This document shows, piece after piece, positions 1-7,750 of a DNA stretch of 64,000 nt. The notes beneath the pieces were generated by a model. The model had not been told where the DNA came from and ran no database searches. It saw nothing but the letters and a program-made list of their open reading frames with translations. The number at the start of each line of letters is the position of its first letter. Position 1 is the stretch's first letter. Position numbers and translations under genes: made by a program. The DNA comes from JAFGCN01 sp964547015. Lineage in GTDB: Archaea > Aenigmatarchaeota > Aenigmatarchaeia > QMZS01. Location: contig CAZJKT010000001.1 of the NCBI GenBank assembly GCA_964547015.1, positions 42,117-106,116 on the forward strand. Direction: 5' to 3'.

Positions 1-189
1 TGCGGAGCATCCACTCGGGGAGAATGCGCTTTTGATGATGATTGCAAAACAGGCGGGTGCTCGGGGCAGGTTTGCCAATCCGCAAAAGAAGCCTCGCTGA
101 TTACAACCTGCGAGTGGAAGGCGTGCTATAACAGCGCAAGATATAAGTTGTCCTGCAAGTGCGTTGATGGCGAATGCCTTTGGGCATAG
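1..189 (+). CDS. C-terminal end of a Cys-rich (eight-cysteine-cluster type) protein, partial
   Basis: The open frame runs in from the window edge and stops at TAG 187-189, giving 62 residues. It is rich in regularly spaced cysteines (CGAST, GECAFDDDC, GGCSGQVC, TCEWKACYN, LSCKCVDGECLW). This spacing matches the small eight-cysteine-cluster domain found at the C-terminus of exported proteins in bacteria and archaea, where the cysteines are expected to form disulfides. The N-terminus, with any signal peptide, lies outside the window. The similarity to the family is from memory of its motif. A role at the cell surface is inference. Confidence 0.7.
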   Translation, partial: CGASTRGECAFDDDCKTGGCSGQVCQSAKEASLITTCEWKACYNSARYKLSCKCVDGECLWA

Positions 190-220
190 CAACATTAAAA
201 AATAAACGGATTATTTCAGG

Positions 221-703
221 CTACATCACTTCTTCTTCGTCCGACCTCTTATAAGTGTGCAGGTCTTCAATTCTAAACCATACAAGCATTTCTTTTTCTG
301 CGCTTTCCTTGCTGTCTGAGGAATGGACAATGTTATGGTAGAGCCTTCCCTTTTCATCGGCATGGCTCATGCTCATATGCCCAAAGTCGCCTCTAATTGT
401 TCCCGGAGGAGCGGAGTCTCCGCTTGTCGGGCCGCAAAGCTTCCTGACTGCGGCTATCGCACCTGCCCCCTCAATCACCATTGCAACCATGGGGCCGCTT
501 TTGAGGTATTCCTTAAGCCCTTTGAAAAAAGGCTTCTCCCTGTGCTCAAAGTAGTGTTTTGAGGCAAATTCGTCATCAGCCCAAAGCATCCGCAATGCAA
601 CTATTTTAAGGCCCCTTTGCTCAAACCTCTTGATTATCTCGCCGACAAGGCCGCGCCTAACACCATCAGGCTTTATTGCCACAAATGTCTTTTCTATTGC
701 CAT
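221..703 (-). CDS. ndk: Nucleoside diphosphate kinase
   Basis: This cytosolic enzyme transfers the gamma phosphate from NTPs to NDPs through a phosphohistidine. The 160-aa protein opens with EKTFVAIKPDGVRRGLVGEI, the family N-terminus, and has the active-site segment NIVHSSDS with the nucleophilic His near residue 127. Between the RGDFG strand and that His there is a stretch (HMSMSHADEKGRLYH) longer than in bacterial enzymes, as in some archaeal forms. The start is the ATG at 701-703. An upstream in-frame ATG would add only four residues (MCFF) before the conserved start. It is divergent from the prefoldin gene and shares a short AT-rich spacer with it. Confidence 0.95.
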   Translation of the reverse strand: MAIEKTFVAIKPDGVRRGLVGEIIKRFEQRGLKIVALRMLWADDEFASKHYFEHREKPFFKGLKEYLKSGPMVAMVIEGAGAIAAVRKLCGPTSGDSAPPGTIRGDFGHMSMSHADEKGRLYHNIVHSSDSKESAEKEMLVWFRIEDLHTYKRSDEEEVM

Positions 704-755
704 AAAAAAACACACTTAAAAATTAATGCCTTATAAAACATTTCATTATAGACTT

Positions 756-1115
756 ATGGCGGATTTACCTAAAGAGGCGCAGGAGCTTTTGATGGCTGTT
801 CAGGCCAGAAACCAGCAATTGCAGGCAATAATGGCCCAGAGGCAAAATGCGGACCTGCAGGAAATAGAGATTAAAGAGGCAATCAAAGAGATTGCAGATA
901 AGGAGGAGATTTACAAATCTGTTGCGGGCCTTCTTTTGAAGGCCGATAAGGCTAAAGTCAAAGAGGAGCTCGATGAGTCGCTTGAGCTAATTAAGCTCAA
1001 AAAAAAGCAGTTCTCCGAGCAGGAGGCCAGTCTCAAAAAAACCCTTGAAGCCGACCAGAAAAAATTGATGGGCTTTTTGGGCGGCGGAGCAGGCAAAGGG
1101 CAGGCTGCGGGATAA
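756..1115 (+). CDS. pfdB: Prefoldin beta subunit
   Basis: Prefoldin is a hexameric chaperone (two alpha, four beta) that captures unfolded proteins for the thermosome. The 119-aa product is almost entirely heptad-rich helix: an N-terminal coiled coil (LPKEAQELLMAVQARNQQLQ), a central hinge (KEEIYKSVAGLLLKADKAKV) and a C-terminal coiled coil. This is the layout of the beta subunit. A Gly/Ala-rich tail ends the chain. The ATG at 756 fits the conserved start; an upstream ATG at 726 would add a non-conserved leader. No alpha subunit is seen nearby. Confidence 0.9.
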   Translation: MADLPKEAQELLMAVQARNQQLQAIMAQRQNADLQEIEIKEAIKEIADKEEIYKSVAGLLLKADKAKVKEELDESLELIKLKKKQFSEQEASLKKTLEADQKKLMGFLGGGAGKGQAAG

Positions 1116-1142
1116 GCATATCTATTCTCTGTTGATGGGCGC

Positions 1143-1793
1143 TTAGGGACCCATATCAGGATATTTCCTGACAAGACAGATTCCTTTTAAGACATACTCA
1201 TCGAAGCTTTTTCTCTTTAGAAATGCGGGTTTTAGCTTTTTTTGGAGTTCGACAATATGGGGGTAGTTGTGGTCTGTGCGGTAGGTTGCGTCCCAAGGCC
1301 ACCATTTTTTGGCATCAGTGGTAAGGCCTATAATAGCAAAAGCGGCGATTTCTGCAAGCGCCCAGATCTGTCCGTCACTTAGTTCTTCCTTGAAGAAGCG
1401 CCGCTTATAGATTTCGAAATAATGGGACAAGCAAAGCTCATGGGCGACGATACTTCGCATGAAATAGGGGTTATATTTCCAAAGGACAGCTATCTTTGGC
1501 GAAACGCCCCAGTTTGAAAGCCCAAGGTGAACTCCGGAGACTACACACTCATATTTGGGATAAAACCACCTGTAGCCGGTTATTATTTCGGTATGGCTTG
1601 AAAATTCCTCATTTATCTCGTTCCAGCTCTTTTGGTACATCTTTTTTGTTGCCTCCAGAATAGGCGCTGAAGTGTCATAAAACAGGCCTAGTTTTGCAAG
1701 AATGTTTTTTGAATATCCAAAAACTTTGGCTACCTTAGGATCTTTTACCCAATATTCGTCGTATTCCCGGTCTATAATGAAGTTAAGCTTCAT
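1143..1793 (-). CDS. Unrecognised 216-aa protein with an HELxxxH motif
   Basis: I do not recognise this family. The 216-aa product is rich in aromatic residues and basic at its C-terminus. A central helix reads RSIVAHELCLSHYFEIYK. The spacing HExxxxH recalls zinc peptidase helices, but the canonical HExxH is absent, so a protease call would be speculative. No signal peptide or confident membrane span is visible. It lies between the prefoldin gene (convergent) and uS10 (same strand, 45 nt upstream in transcription). A conserved hypothetical is the safest description. Confidence 0.6.
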   Translation of the reverse strand: MKLNFIIDREYDEYWVKDPKVAKVFGYSKNILAKLGLFYDTSAPILEATKKMYQKSWNEINEEFSSHTEIITGYRWFYPKYECVVSGVHLGLSNWGVSPKIAVLWKYNPYFMRSIVAHELCLSHYFEIYKRRFFKEELSDGQIWALAEIAAFAIIGLTTDAKKWWPWDATYRTDHNYPHIVELQKKLKPAFLKRKSFDEYVLKGICLVRKYPDMGP

Positions 1794-1838
1794 AAAATAT
1801 TCTGCGTTTTTGTTAAAATTTGCGATATTATTCTAAAA

Positions 1839-2156
1839 TTAAGCCATCATTTTGACTTCAATATTAACTTCTTCAGGAATCTGAAGCCTCATAATCTGGT
1901 AGAGAGCGCGCTCGCTTTCACCTACTTCTATCACCCGGCTGTGGACTCTTAATTCCCAGTGGTCAAACCTGTGGTTTCCGTGCCCGGTTCCGGTTTTCAT
2001 CTGCCTAAGGACAGGCACTCTCAGTTTCTTTGTGGGAAGCGGAATAGGCCCCCTTACAGATGCGCCGTATTTCTCCACATCCAGCTTTATTTTCTGGGCG
2101 ACTTCCTGAAGTTTGTCTATGTCCCGGCTCCAAAGCTTAATTCTTGCTCTCTGCAT
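1839..2156 (-). CDS. rps10: Small ribosomal subunit protein uS10
   Basis: uS10 is a 30S head protein. The 105-aa product starts MQRARIKLWSRDIDKLQEV and has the family core VRGPIPLPTKKLRVPVLRQ, followed by HFDHWELRVHSRVIEV-like sequence (here RFDHWELRVHSRV) and an acidic end. The ATG at 2154-2156 gives the expected archaeal N-terminus; the longer frame adds an unconserved nonapeptide. In many archaea uS10 follows EF-1 alpha, but here it stands apart from other translation genes and is divergent from a hypothetical gene. The two starts are separated by 43 nt with TATA-like sequence on both strands. Confidence 0.95.
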   Translation of the reverse strand: MQRARIKLWSRDIDKLQEVAQKIKLDVEKYGASVRGPIPLPTKKLRVPVLRQMKTGTGHGNHRFDHWELRVHSRVIEVGESERALYQIMRLQIPEEVNIEVKMMA

Positions 2157-2199
2157 AACTTTACATAAAATTTTAAAAGGCATATATTTTCGGATAATT

Positions 2200-2649
2200 A
2201 TGGACTGGGACGATTTTAGGGTTTTGCGCGAGGTTTTTGGAAAAGGAAAGTCCTACCTTTACCTTGGAAAGCCGGATATTCTTGAGGTTGTGATTGCAGA
2301 TGCAAAGGAGGTGGTAGCGATTTCTCCCGAGAAGATAAATATAAAGCATCCGATTTTGAGGGTAATAGAGGGTTTGCCTGAAGAGACAGAACTTACTTAT
2401 CTTCCCGAAGAGCTGGACTGTATTGTAAACTGCCTTCCCCTAAAACTGCCGATTTCTTTTAAAATACTGGCCCGTTTTGTTCCCTTGCTCAAATCTGACG
2501 GCCATATATTGGTAAGGCTTGAATTGACAAAAGAGCAGGACAGCTATATGGAATATATCTTGAAGGATGCCCTCAGGGATGCAGGCCTTGAGGAGATTGC
2601 GCGGGTTTCAATGGAAGGCGAGAAATATTTTTTGGGAAAGCGCGCCTGA
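2200..2649 (+). CDS. Unrecognised 149-aa protein, possibly methyltransferase-like
   Basis: I cannot assign this protein. The 149 residues show alternating strands and helices: SYLYLGKPDILEVVIADAK, then AVIS-type strand, DCIVNCLPLKLPISFKILA, and VPLLKSDGHILVRLEL. This alternation, with a late 'LKSDGHILV' strand, resembles the second half of a Rossmann-type SAM methyltransferase, but no GxGxG motif is present. The ATG at 2200 follows TATATTTTCGGATAATT and looks leaderless. It lies 43 nt upstream of the nurA-like gene on the same strand and may be co-transcribed with it. Confidence 0.55.
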   Translation: MDWDDFRVLREVFGKGKSYLYLGKPDILEVVIADAKEVVAISPEKINIKHPILRVIEGLPEETELTYLPEELDCIVNCLPLKLPISFKILARFVPLLKSDGHILVRLELTKEQDSYMEYILKDALRDAGLEEIARVSMEGEKYFLGKRA

Positions 2650-2692
2650 ATAAAACCGCTCTTAGGTTACCTATTATTTGCTAAATTCAATT

Positions 2693-3688
2693 ATGCCCGG
2701 CTTGGAGGAGATTGACAGAGTAATTGAAAGGATACAGGCGATGGAGTCAGACAAAAAGGCGCTTGCGGCTTTGCTTAAGGGCTTTCCTAACCTTACCTGG
2801 AAGATAAAAAAGGCAGAGCTTGGGGATATGCTAATAGGCGGGGAGGACGGCGGAATAACAAAGAAATCAACGCATTTGATTGATTTTATATTCCTCAGGG
2901 CGGTTTCTGTCCTTTTTAAATATCGCGGAGGAGAGCTTGAAAATGTGGACTATTTTCCCTCAATGAGCCCACCTACCGAAGTGGCGCACACAAGCGAGCC
3001 TCTGTCAGAGCCTGAATTTCGGATGTTTTGGAGTTTAAGGAGAATAAAAAAGGAGCTTGAGGTAAGCCTCAGGGCGATAGAAAAGCACTCTCCTGATGCG
3101 TTTTTGATTGACGGAAGCCTTATGGTGCACCCTGCTGATGTCCCCCGGAAGGAGAGCTCGCTTTTTGAGGATTATTTGGAGATTAGCCATGCCCAGCGCG
3201 AGCTGCAGGAGCTTTGCCGCTCAAAAGGGTGTATTTTGGCGGGTATTGTGGAAGATAGCAGAAGTTCCTTATTTTCAGGGTATATTGAAAGGGAATTGCT
3301 CCCCCTAATCGGCGACCCTAAGGCTGAAAAGCTCAAAAATATGCTAAAAAAGGTTCGCGATACAAATCTGCTTCATTACCTGCTTGAAAAAGGCGAAGCA
3401 ACCCTTGAGATGGAGTGCGAGGGCGAAATAAAGTGCATCTACATGAAAACCGCAGAATTTGACCGCCCTATAAGGGTTGAATATATGGATAATCGCGAGA
3501 AAATTGCGGGGATAGTTTATGCGCTTTCCTCCCAAAGCCGGACTTACGGGCTTCCTAATGTGCTTATTGAGGCTGACCAGAGGGCGAAGCTTTCCGAGTC
3601 GGATTCGCTCTATTATATGAATCATATTTCGTCAAGGCTGGGGCTTCAGGACCTGTTTTTCCTGAGAAGGGAAAACCGCCCTTTTTAG
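2693..3688 (+). CDS. nurA: NurA-domain nuclease
   Basis: NurA is a 5'-3' nuclease that works with the HerA translocase in DNA end resection in archaea. The 331-aa product has the family acidic segments: HLIDFIFLRAVSVLF, AFLIDGSLMVHPAD (about residue 140), AGIVEDSRSS, and the C-terminal block YGLPNVLIEADQRAKLSE. The first acidic motif lacks the usual DGS and reads DFI, so the metal site may be modified. The ATG at 2693 is preceded by TTCAATT and no Shine-Dalgarno. No herA is in the window. The downstream DUF192 gene starts 1 nt after the stop, suggesting one transcript. Confidence 0.75.
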   Translation: MPGLEEIDRVIERIQAMESDKKALAALLKGFPNLTWKIKKAELGDMLIGGEDGGITKKSTHLIDFIFLRAVSVLFKYRGGELENVDYFPSMSPPTEVAHTSEPLSEPEFRMFWSLRRIKKELEVSLRAIEKHSPDAFLIDGSLMVHPADVPRKESSLFEDYLEISHAQRELQELCRSKGCILAGIVEDSRSSLFSGYIERELLPLIGDPKAEKLKNMLKKVRDTNLLHYLLEKGEATLEMECEGEIKCIYMKTAEFDRPIRVEYMDNREKIAGIVYALSSQSRTYGLPNVLIEADQRAKLSESDSLYYMNHISSRLGLQDLFFLRRENRPF

Positions 3689-3689
3689 G

Positions 3690-4025
3690 ATGAAAGGGGT
3701 TTTTTTGAGAAAAAAGCTAATTTGCAGGTCAAAATTGGCTTGCGGACTGAGGGCGATGGTTGGGCTGATGTTTCGCCCAAGCCTAAAAAAGGGTGAAGCC
3801 CTTATTCTTGAATTGCCGAAAAAAAAAGTTGATATTCACAGCTTTTTCATGTTTTTTCCTATCAGCCTGTATTTCCTTGATGAATGCTTTAGGGTTATTG
3901 AAACAGCAGATTTGACTCCATGGAAGGTTTATTTGCCAAAAAATCGCCCAAAATATGTATTGGAGGCAAATATGGGAGAGCTTAGCCTGAAAGTGGGCGA
4001 CAGGCTGGAGATAAGGGATAAGTAG
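3690..4025 (+). CDS. DUF192 family protein
   Basis: This 111-aa protein matches the DUF192 pattern: a Gly-Leu-Met-Phe-Arg segment (GLMFRPSLKKGEALILELP), then MFFPISLYFLDECFRVIET and LTPWKVYLPKNRPKYVLEAN, ending in GELSLKVGDRLEI. The family is widespread in archaea and bacteria and has no settled function. It often carries a signal peptide; here the N-terminus is basic and lacks one. The gene begins 1 nt after the nurA stop. A 19-bp tandem repeat overlaps its last codons and continues downstream, so the stop codon lies inside the repeat. Confidence 0.8.
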   Translation: MKGVFLRKKLICRSKLACGLRAMVGLMFRPSLKKGEALILELPKKKVDIHSFFMFFPISLYFLDECFRVIETADLTPWKVYLPKNRPKYVLEANMGELSLKVGDRLEIRDK

Positions 4026-4062
4026 GAGGATTAGGGATAAGTAGGAGGATTAGGGATAAGTA
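4014..4062. repeat. 19-bp tandem repeat overlapping the end of the DUF192 gene
   Basis: The unit AGGGATAAGTAGGAGGATT occurs twice in full (4014-4032, 4033-4051) and once in part (4052-4062). The first unit includes the DUF192 stop codon, so each unit carries an in-phase TAG. Replication slippage is the simplest origin. The repeat lies immediately upstream of the TATA-like sequence of the next gene. Confidence 0.9.
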
Positions 4063-4089
4063 ATAAATATATATAAGTATATTTAGATT

Positions 4090-4557
4090 ATGTCAAGCCT
4101 TACCGAATATCGGATAGCCTATGGGATAGTATTTGATGAGAGGGATGAAACCGGGCTGCACTTAAATAGAAGGGTGATTTTACAAAGGCGGCCTGCGGGC
4201 AGAAAACCTGTATGGAGCATACCCTACGCAACATGTAAACCAAAATATGAAGATAAAAGACTAAAAGAGATTTTTGATTCTTTAGGTATAAAAACCGGAG
4301 AGTGGCAAAATGTGGGGAGATTTTACCGAGATTGTGGGGTTGAGAGGCTGCCTAAAACCCCGATATATGTTTTTTCATCAGAGTTAGGCTATTCTAATGA
4401 AGGCAGTGCCATTGGGCAAAGAAATGGATTTAAGCTGGCAAGTTTGGCTGAAATTATGTATTGTGATGCTGTTGGGACTGTTTCAGAAGAGGACATTGAC
4501 CCGACTTCAAAATATATTGCCAAATATTTTGGCCCCCGCATAAAATCGAAAGTTTAG
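4090..4557 (+). CDS. Nudix-fold-like protein lacking a Nudix box
   Basis: The 155-aa product has the strand order of a Nudix domain: IAYGIVFDER, RRVILQRRPAGRKPVWSIPY, then a helix ending FDSLGI, and TPIYVFSSEL. In active Nudix hydrolases the helix after 'W.LPGG' carries GX5EX7REUXEEXGU. Here the segment is TCKPKYEDKRLKEIFDSLGI, with the metal-binding glutamates missing. If the fold call is right, it is probably a ligand-binding rather than catalytic member. A good TATA-like tract (ATAAATATATATAAG) precedes it, and the ATG at 4090 looks leaderless. Function is unknown. Confidence 0.5.
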   Translation: MSSLTEYRIAYGIVFDERDETGLHLNRRVILQRRPAGRKPVWSIPYATCKPKYEDKRLKEIFDSLGIKTGEWQNVGRFYRDCGVERLPKTPIYVFSSELGYSNEGSAIGQRNGFKLASLAEIMYCDAVGTVSEEDIDPTSKYIAKYFGPRIKSKV

Positions 4558-4592
4558 GAAATAAACAATTCAATAGGATATTTTAGTATATT

Positions 4593-5942
4593 ATGGGCCC
4601 CTTAGAGCTTGAAGTTTTAAGAAAAATAAAGCCCCACGCATCAGAGGAGGAAGCTGTGGGGAAATTTGCAAAAAAGGTTTTAGAGGCGGCGGAAATCATA
4701 GCAAAGCCTTTTTTGGCCTACCCCGAAATTGTCGGCTCAACTGCAAAAGGGACCTACCTAAAGCATGATTATGACTTTGATTTGTTTATAGTCTTTAGGG
4801 ACAAAATACCTAAGGCGCGCCTGGAAGAATTCGGGCTTTTAATAGGGACAAGCCTGACCGAAGAGCTAGGGGGTACTTACAACCTGAAATATGCAGAGCA
4901 CCCTTATGTAAGGGCAAAGGTTGGAAAATACAGCCTAGATATTGTTCCCTGTTATGCGATAAAAAACGGGGAGAAAATAATTTCCGCTGTTGACCGCTCG
5001 CCTTTGCACACAAAATATGTTTCCTCAAAGCTCAAGGGGGTGATGAAAGACCATGCCCGGCTTATGAAATACTTTTGCAAGAGGTCCGGAATATACGGGG
5101 CTGACGCGAAAGCCGAAGGCCTTAGCGGATATTTGTGCGAACTTTTCATAATCGAGTACGGGACTTTTTCGGAGGCGATTAAAAATATCGCCGAGCTTCC
5201 GTTCAGGTCATATATTGACCCCGAAGGGCTGTCCTCAGAAAAGGACGCAAAAAAGGCTTTCAAAGATGCGCTTATTGTTATTGACCCGACAGACAAAAAC
5301 AGGAATGTTGCCGCCCCCCTCTCGCCGCAGAATTTCCTCAGGCTAAAGATTGAGGCAAAAAAATGCATTGAGGCGGGTAAATTTCCATCTTTAAAATCCG
5401 CCCCAAAAAACCTCCTGATAAATAAGCTTAAGGAAGATCGGGGGACTTATTTTTACGGGATTTGCTTTGAGCCCCCGGATATTATTGCCGAAAATCTCTA
5501 TCCGCAGCTAAGAAAGCTTGAGAGGCGGGTTGCGTCGTATCTCGGAGAAAATGATTTCTCTATAGTCAGGCATCACTCCTGGACAGATGAGTCCGAGAAT
5601 GCCTATATAATTGTTGAAGTTGAAAAAAGGGCGCTCTCAAAATACAAAAGGGTTGCAGGCCCTACAATAAATTCAGGAGAGATTGACAATTTTCTCGAAA
5701 AATACCTTGGAAATAAATATAAGCCTTATATCGAGGGCGGGCAGTTTTTTGTGTGCGCCAAAAGAAGGTACCTCACTGTTGAAACTGCCTTAAGGACTTT
5801 TTTAAAAGAGAGGCGAGAAGAAATCCCTAAAAGAATAGCTGAAATGGATATTAGGGTGCTAGAAGAGAAGGAGATAATAGATATTGTAAACAGGGACAAG
5901 GCTCTTAATTCGAGCCTTGCCCGGAGGATTTTTTCGGTTTAG
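4593..5942 (+). CDS. cca: CCA-adding enzyme (archaeal class I tRNA nucleotidyltransferase)
   Basis: This enzyme adds or repairs the CCA tail of tRNAs without a template. The 449-aa product has the class I polymerase-beta signature GSTAKGTYLKHDYDFDLFIV, with the catalytic DxD carboxylates, near residue 47. It then has the archaeal head, neck and tail domains (for example SGYLCELFIIEYGTFSEAI and IVRHHSWTDESENAYIIVEV). Length matches archaeal CCA enzymes. The gene fits the three tRNA genes here, none of which encodes CCA. It is immediately upstream of, and convergent with, the RNase P RNA candidate. Confidence 0.95.
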   Translation: MGPLELEVLRKIKPHASEEEAVGKFAKKVLEAAEIIAKPFLAYPEIVGSTAKGTYLKHDYDFDLFIVFRDKIPKARLEEFGLLIGTSLTEELGGTYNLKYAEHPYVRAKVGKYSLDIVPCYAIKNGEKIISAVDRSPLHTKYVSSKLKGVMKDHARLMKYFCKRSGIYGADAKAEGLSGYLCELFIIEYGTFSEAIKNIAELPFRSYIDPEGLSSEKDAKKAFKDALIVIDPTDKNRNVAAPLSPQNFLRLKIEAKKCIEAGKFPSLKSAPKNLLINKLKEDRGTYFYGICFEPPDIIAENLYPQLRKLERRVASYLGENDFSIVRHHSWTDESENAYIIVEVEKRALSKYKRVAGPTINSGEIDNFLEKYLGNKYKPYIEGGQFFVCAKRRYLTVETALRTFLKERREEIPKRIAEMDIRVLEEKEIIDIVNRDKALNSSLARRIFSV

Positions 5943-5943
5943 T

Positions 5944-6224
5944 TTGTGAAGCAAATTAATCTGCCTTTTGTTGCTTCTTCTCCTGCCTCTCGCTTGGGGG
6001 CAGGGTCATCAGGGAAGCCTGCGGGATATTCATCTAAGCGCCAAATGCTTGCATCTCATTCGGGAAAAGCCGCCGTCCCAATCCGCTTTTGGGCAATCAA
6101 GGATCATTTTTAATCCCGCGGCGGAGAATTTTCTTTTACGGCCTTTCTGGCTTTCTCAAGCCTCTGTCCGGTCAATGGGCAGAATTTCCTCCCAATACAG
6201 GGGAAATCCCTCTCACTTCACAAC
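5944..6224 (-). ncRNA. rnpB: Candidate RNase P RNA
   Basis: No gene-like frame covers this GC-richer block, but its minus strand has RNase P RNA landmarks in order. A CR I-like GGGAGGAAATTCTGCCC is at 6177-6193. A GAGATGCAAGC segment follows, then a CR IV-like TAGATGAAT at 6028-6036 and a CR V-like ACAAAAGGCAGATTAAT at 5955-5971. TCTGCC of CR I pairs with GGCAGA of CR V (P4). The ends pair as TTGTGAAG/CTTCACAA (6216-6223 with 5944-5951), a good P1. A TATA box lies about 20 nt upstream. CR V is diverged and the RNA is short, so a covariance search is needed. RNase P trims tRNA 5' ends. Confidence 0.7.
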
Positions 6225-6240
6225 TTTAATTGGCTTTTTG

Positions 6241-6250
6241 GTATATATGC
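6241..6250 (-). promoter_or_regulatory. TATA box for the RNase P RNA candidate
   Basis: Read on the minus strand this is GCATATATAC, a good archaeal TATA box. It is centred about 21-25 nt before the 5' end predicted from the P1 helix (about 6224). That spacing is what an archaeal transcript start needs and supports an RNA gene in that direction. Confidence 0.6.
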
Positions 6251-6352
6251 TTTATTCAAGGCTTATTTTTGAAGTGGGGCTTGGCTGTTATTTATTCGAC
6301 AATTGACTGTGATGGTATCAACAATAATATATTTGTCTGCCTTATTAGAATA

Positions 6353-6637
6353 ATGGGATTAGTTGAAGTGCATGGTCCGGCGGGGATTAGTGTATTTGCC
6401 ACCAAAGAAGAGATAGCATTATATGGTCGTCCAGGGGTAATTGAGATGCACCATACAGATCCGTTTAGAAGAATATGGCCTAAATATAAATCTGGCCCGG
6501 ATAGAGATCCAAATAATCAGGATGAAAAGCGACCTGGATATAAGGAAGTTCCTGTTATAGACGGAGCAAGTATAATTGAGCCGGTAGGCGAGGGAGATAA
6601 CCCCAACAAAACAGAGATTATTAACAAATATTTCTGA
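6353..6637 (+). CDS. Unrecognised 94-aa protein
   Basis: I do not recognise this small protein. From the ATG at 6353 it reads MGLVEVHGPAGISVFATKEE and continues with a hydrophilic, proline- and aspartate-rich stretch (GPDRDPNNQDEKRPGY). No membrane span or metal motif is visible. A longer frame opens upstream, but that part overlaps the RNase P RNA promoter and is not protein-like. It lies 38 nt upstream of the mevalonate decarboxylase gene on the same strand. It could be lineage-specific or a chance frame. Confidence 0.4.
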   Translation: MGLVEVHGPAGISVFATKEEIALYGRPGVIEMHHTDPFRRIWPKYKSGPDRDPNNQDEKRPGYKEVPVIDGASIIEPVGEGDNPNKTEIINKYF

Positions 6638-6675
6638 CGGCGCCTAATAGCTTATAATTGTTTATGTATTTTTTT

Positions 6676-7677
6676 ATGAAAGCTTCAGCTATTGCAAATG
6701 CTAATATTGCCCTTGTAAAATATTGGGGCAAGAGGGATAAAGAGAGAATTTTGCCGCAAAACAGCAGTATAAGCATGACCACAGACGGGCTTTTTGCCCA
6801 CACAACAGTTGAATTTGCTGAAGAGTATGAGAGAGATATTTTTGTCTTAAATGGCGAGGAGCTATCTTTGGACTCCAAAGGCTATCTGGAGTATGTTGGC
6901 CACTTTTTGAAAATTGTTCGGGAAATTAAGGACAATGGTCTTAGGGCAAAAATTGTGAGCAAAAATAACTTTCCTACTGCGGCGGGCCTCGCTTCTTCAG
7001 CGGGCGGATTTGCGGCCCTTGCAGTGGCTATCAATAAAGCTCTGGATTTGGGGCTTGGAGATAAAGAACTTAGTATGCTTGCCCGAAGAGGCTCGGGTTC
7101 GGCTACACGCTCAATTATGGGGGGATTTGTTAAATGGAATCGCGGCGAAAAGGATGATGGAACAGACTCTTTTGGGGAACAGCTGGCGGATGAAAGTTAC
7201 TGGCCGGAATTTCGAATGGTATTCTGTATTACAAGCAAGCAGGAGAAAAAAATAAAATCTAGGGCGGGGATGGGCCAAACTCTTGAGACATGCCCTTTGT
7301 ATTCGGGCTGGCTGGCTTCGATAGATGAAGATCTTAAAGAAGTTAGGGACGGGATAATAAACAGGGATTTTACAAAAGTAGGGCGGATTGCGGAATATAA
7401 TGCCCTCAAAATGCATGCAACAATGATTTCAACAAAACCTTCTATAATATACTGGAATGCCCATACAATAAATCTCATACAGGCGGTTATGGATTGGAGA
7501 GATGAGGGGCTGGAAGCCTATTTTACGATGGATGCCGGCCCGCAAGTTAAGATAATATGCCTTGAAAAAGATGTGGGTGAAGTTGTTCGCAGAGCAAAAG
7601 AGATTGGGGGTGTAGAAGAAATTATTGTGTCAAAGCCGGGCGGACCAGCTCATACTACCGGCCAGCATCTTTTTTGA
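6676..7677 (+). CDS. mvaD: Diphosphomevalonate decarboxylase family enzyme
   Basis: This GHMP-fold enzyme performs ATP-dependent decarboxylation of a mevalonate phosphate to an isopentenyl product for archaeal lipid synthesis. The 333-aa protein has ANIALVKYWGKRD at the N-terminus, the phosphate loop PTAAGLASSAGGFAALA, GSGSATRSIMGGF with the conserved Arg, and FTMDAGPQVKI with the catalytic Asp. The retained Asp and Arg argue for a decarboxylase rather than a mevalonate-3-kinase. Whether the substrate is mevalonate diphosphate or monophosphate cannot be read from sequence. The ATG at 6676 is about 24 nt from a TATAAT-like element. Mevalonate kinase follows. Confidence 0.88.
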   Translation: MKASAIANANIALVKYWGKRDKERILPQNSSISMTTDGLFAHTTVEFAEEYERDIFVLNGEELSLDSKGYLEYVGHFLKIVREIKDNGLRAKIVSKNNFPTAAGLASSAGGFAALAVAINKALDLGLGDKELSMLARRGSGSATRSIMGGFVKWNRGEKDDGTDSFGEQLADESYWPEFRMVFCITSKQEKKIKSRAGMGQTLETCPLYSGWLASIDEDLKEVRDGIINRDFTKVGRIAEYNALKMHATMISTKPSIIYWNAHTINLIQAVMDWRDEGLEAYFTMDAGPQVKIICLEKDVGEVVRRAKEIGGVEEIIVSKPGGPAHTTGQHLF

Positions 7678-7750
7678 TTATTACTGAGCCTAATACGTCA
7701 ATTGTCTATTTAAACATCGGCAACATAATTATTTTTTTGGGTTTTAAGAT

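Noticed and set aside
1143..1793. Zinc protease annotation based on HEL
   Set aside because: The spacing is HExxxxH and no third ligand or signal is evident.
5968..6306. A 112-codon plus-strand frame
   Set aside because: It has no protein-like pattern and overlaps the RNase P RNA candidate and its promoter.
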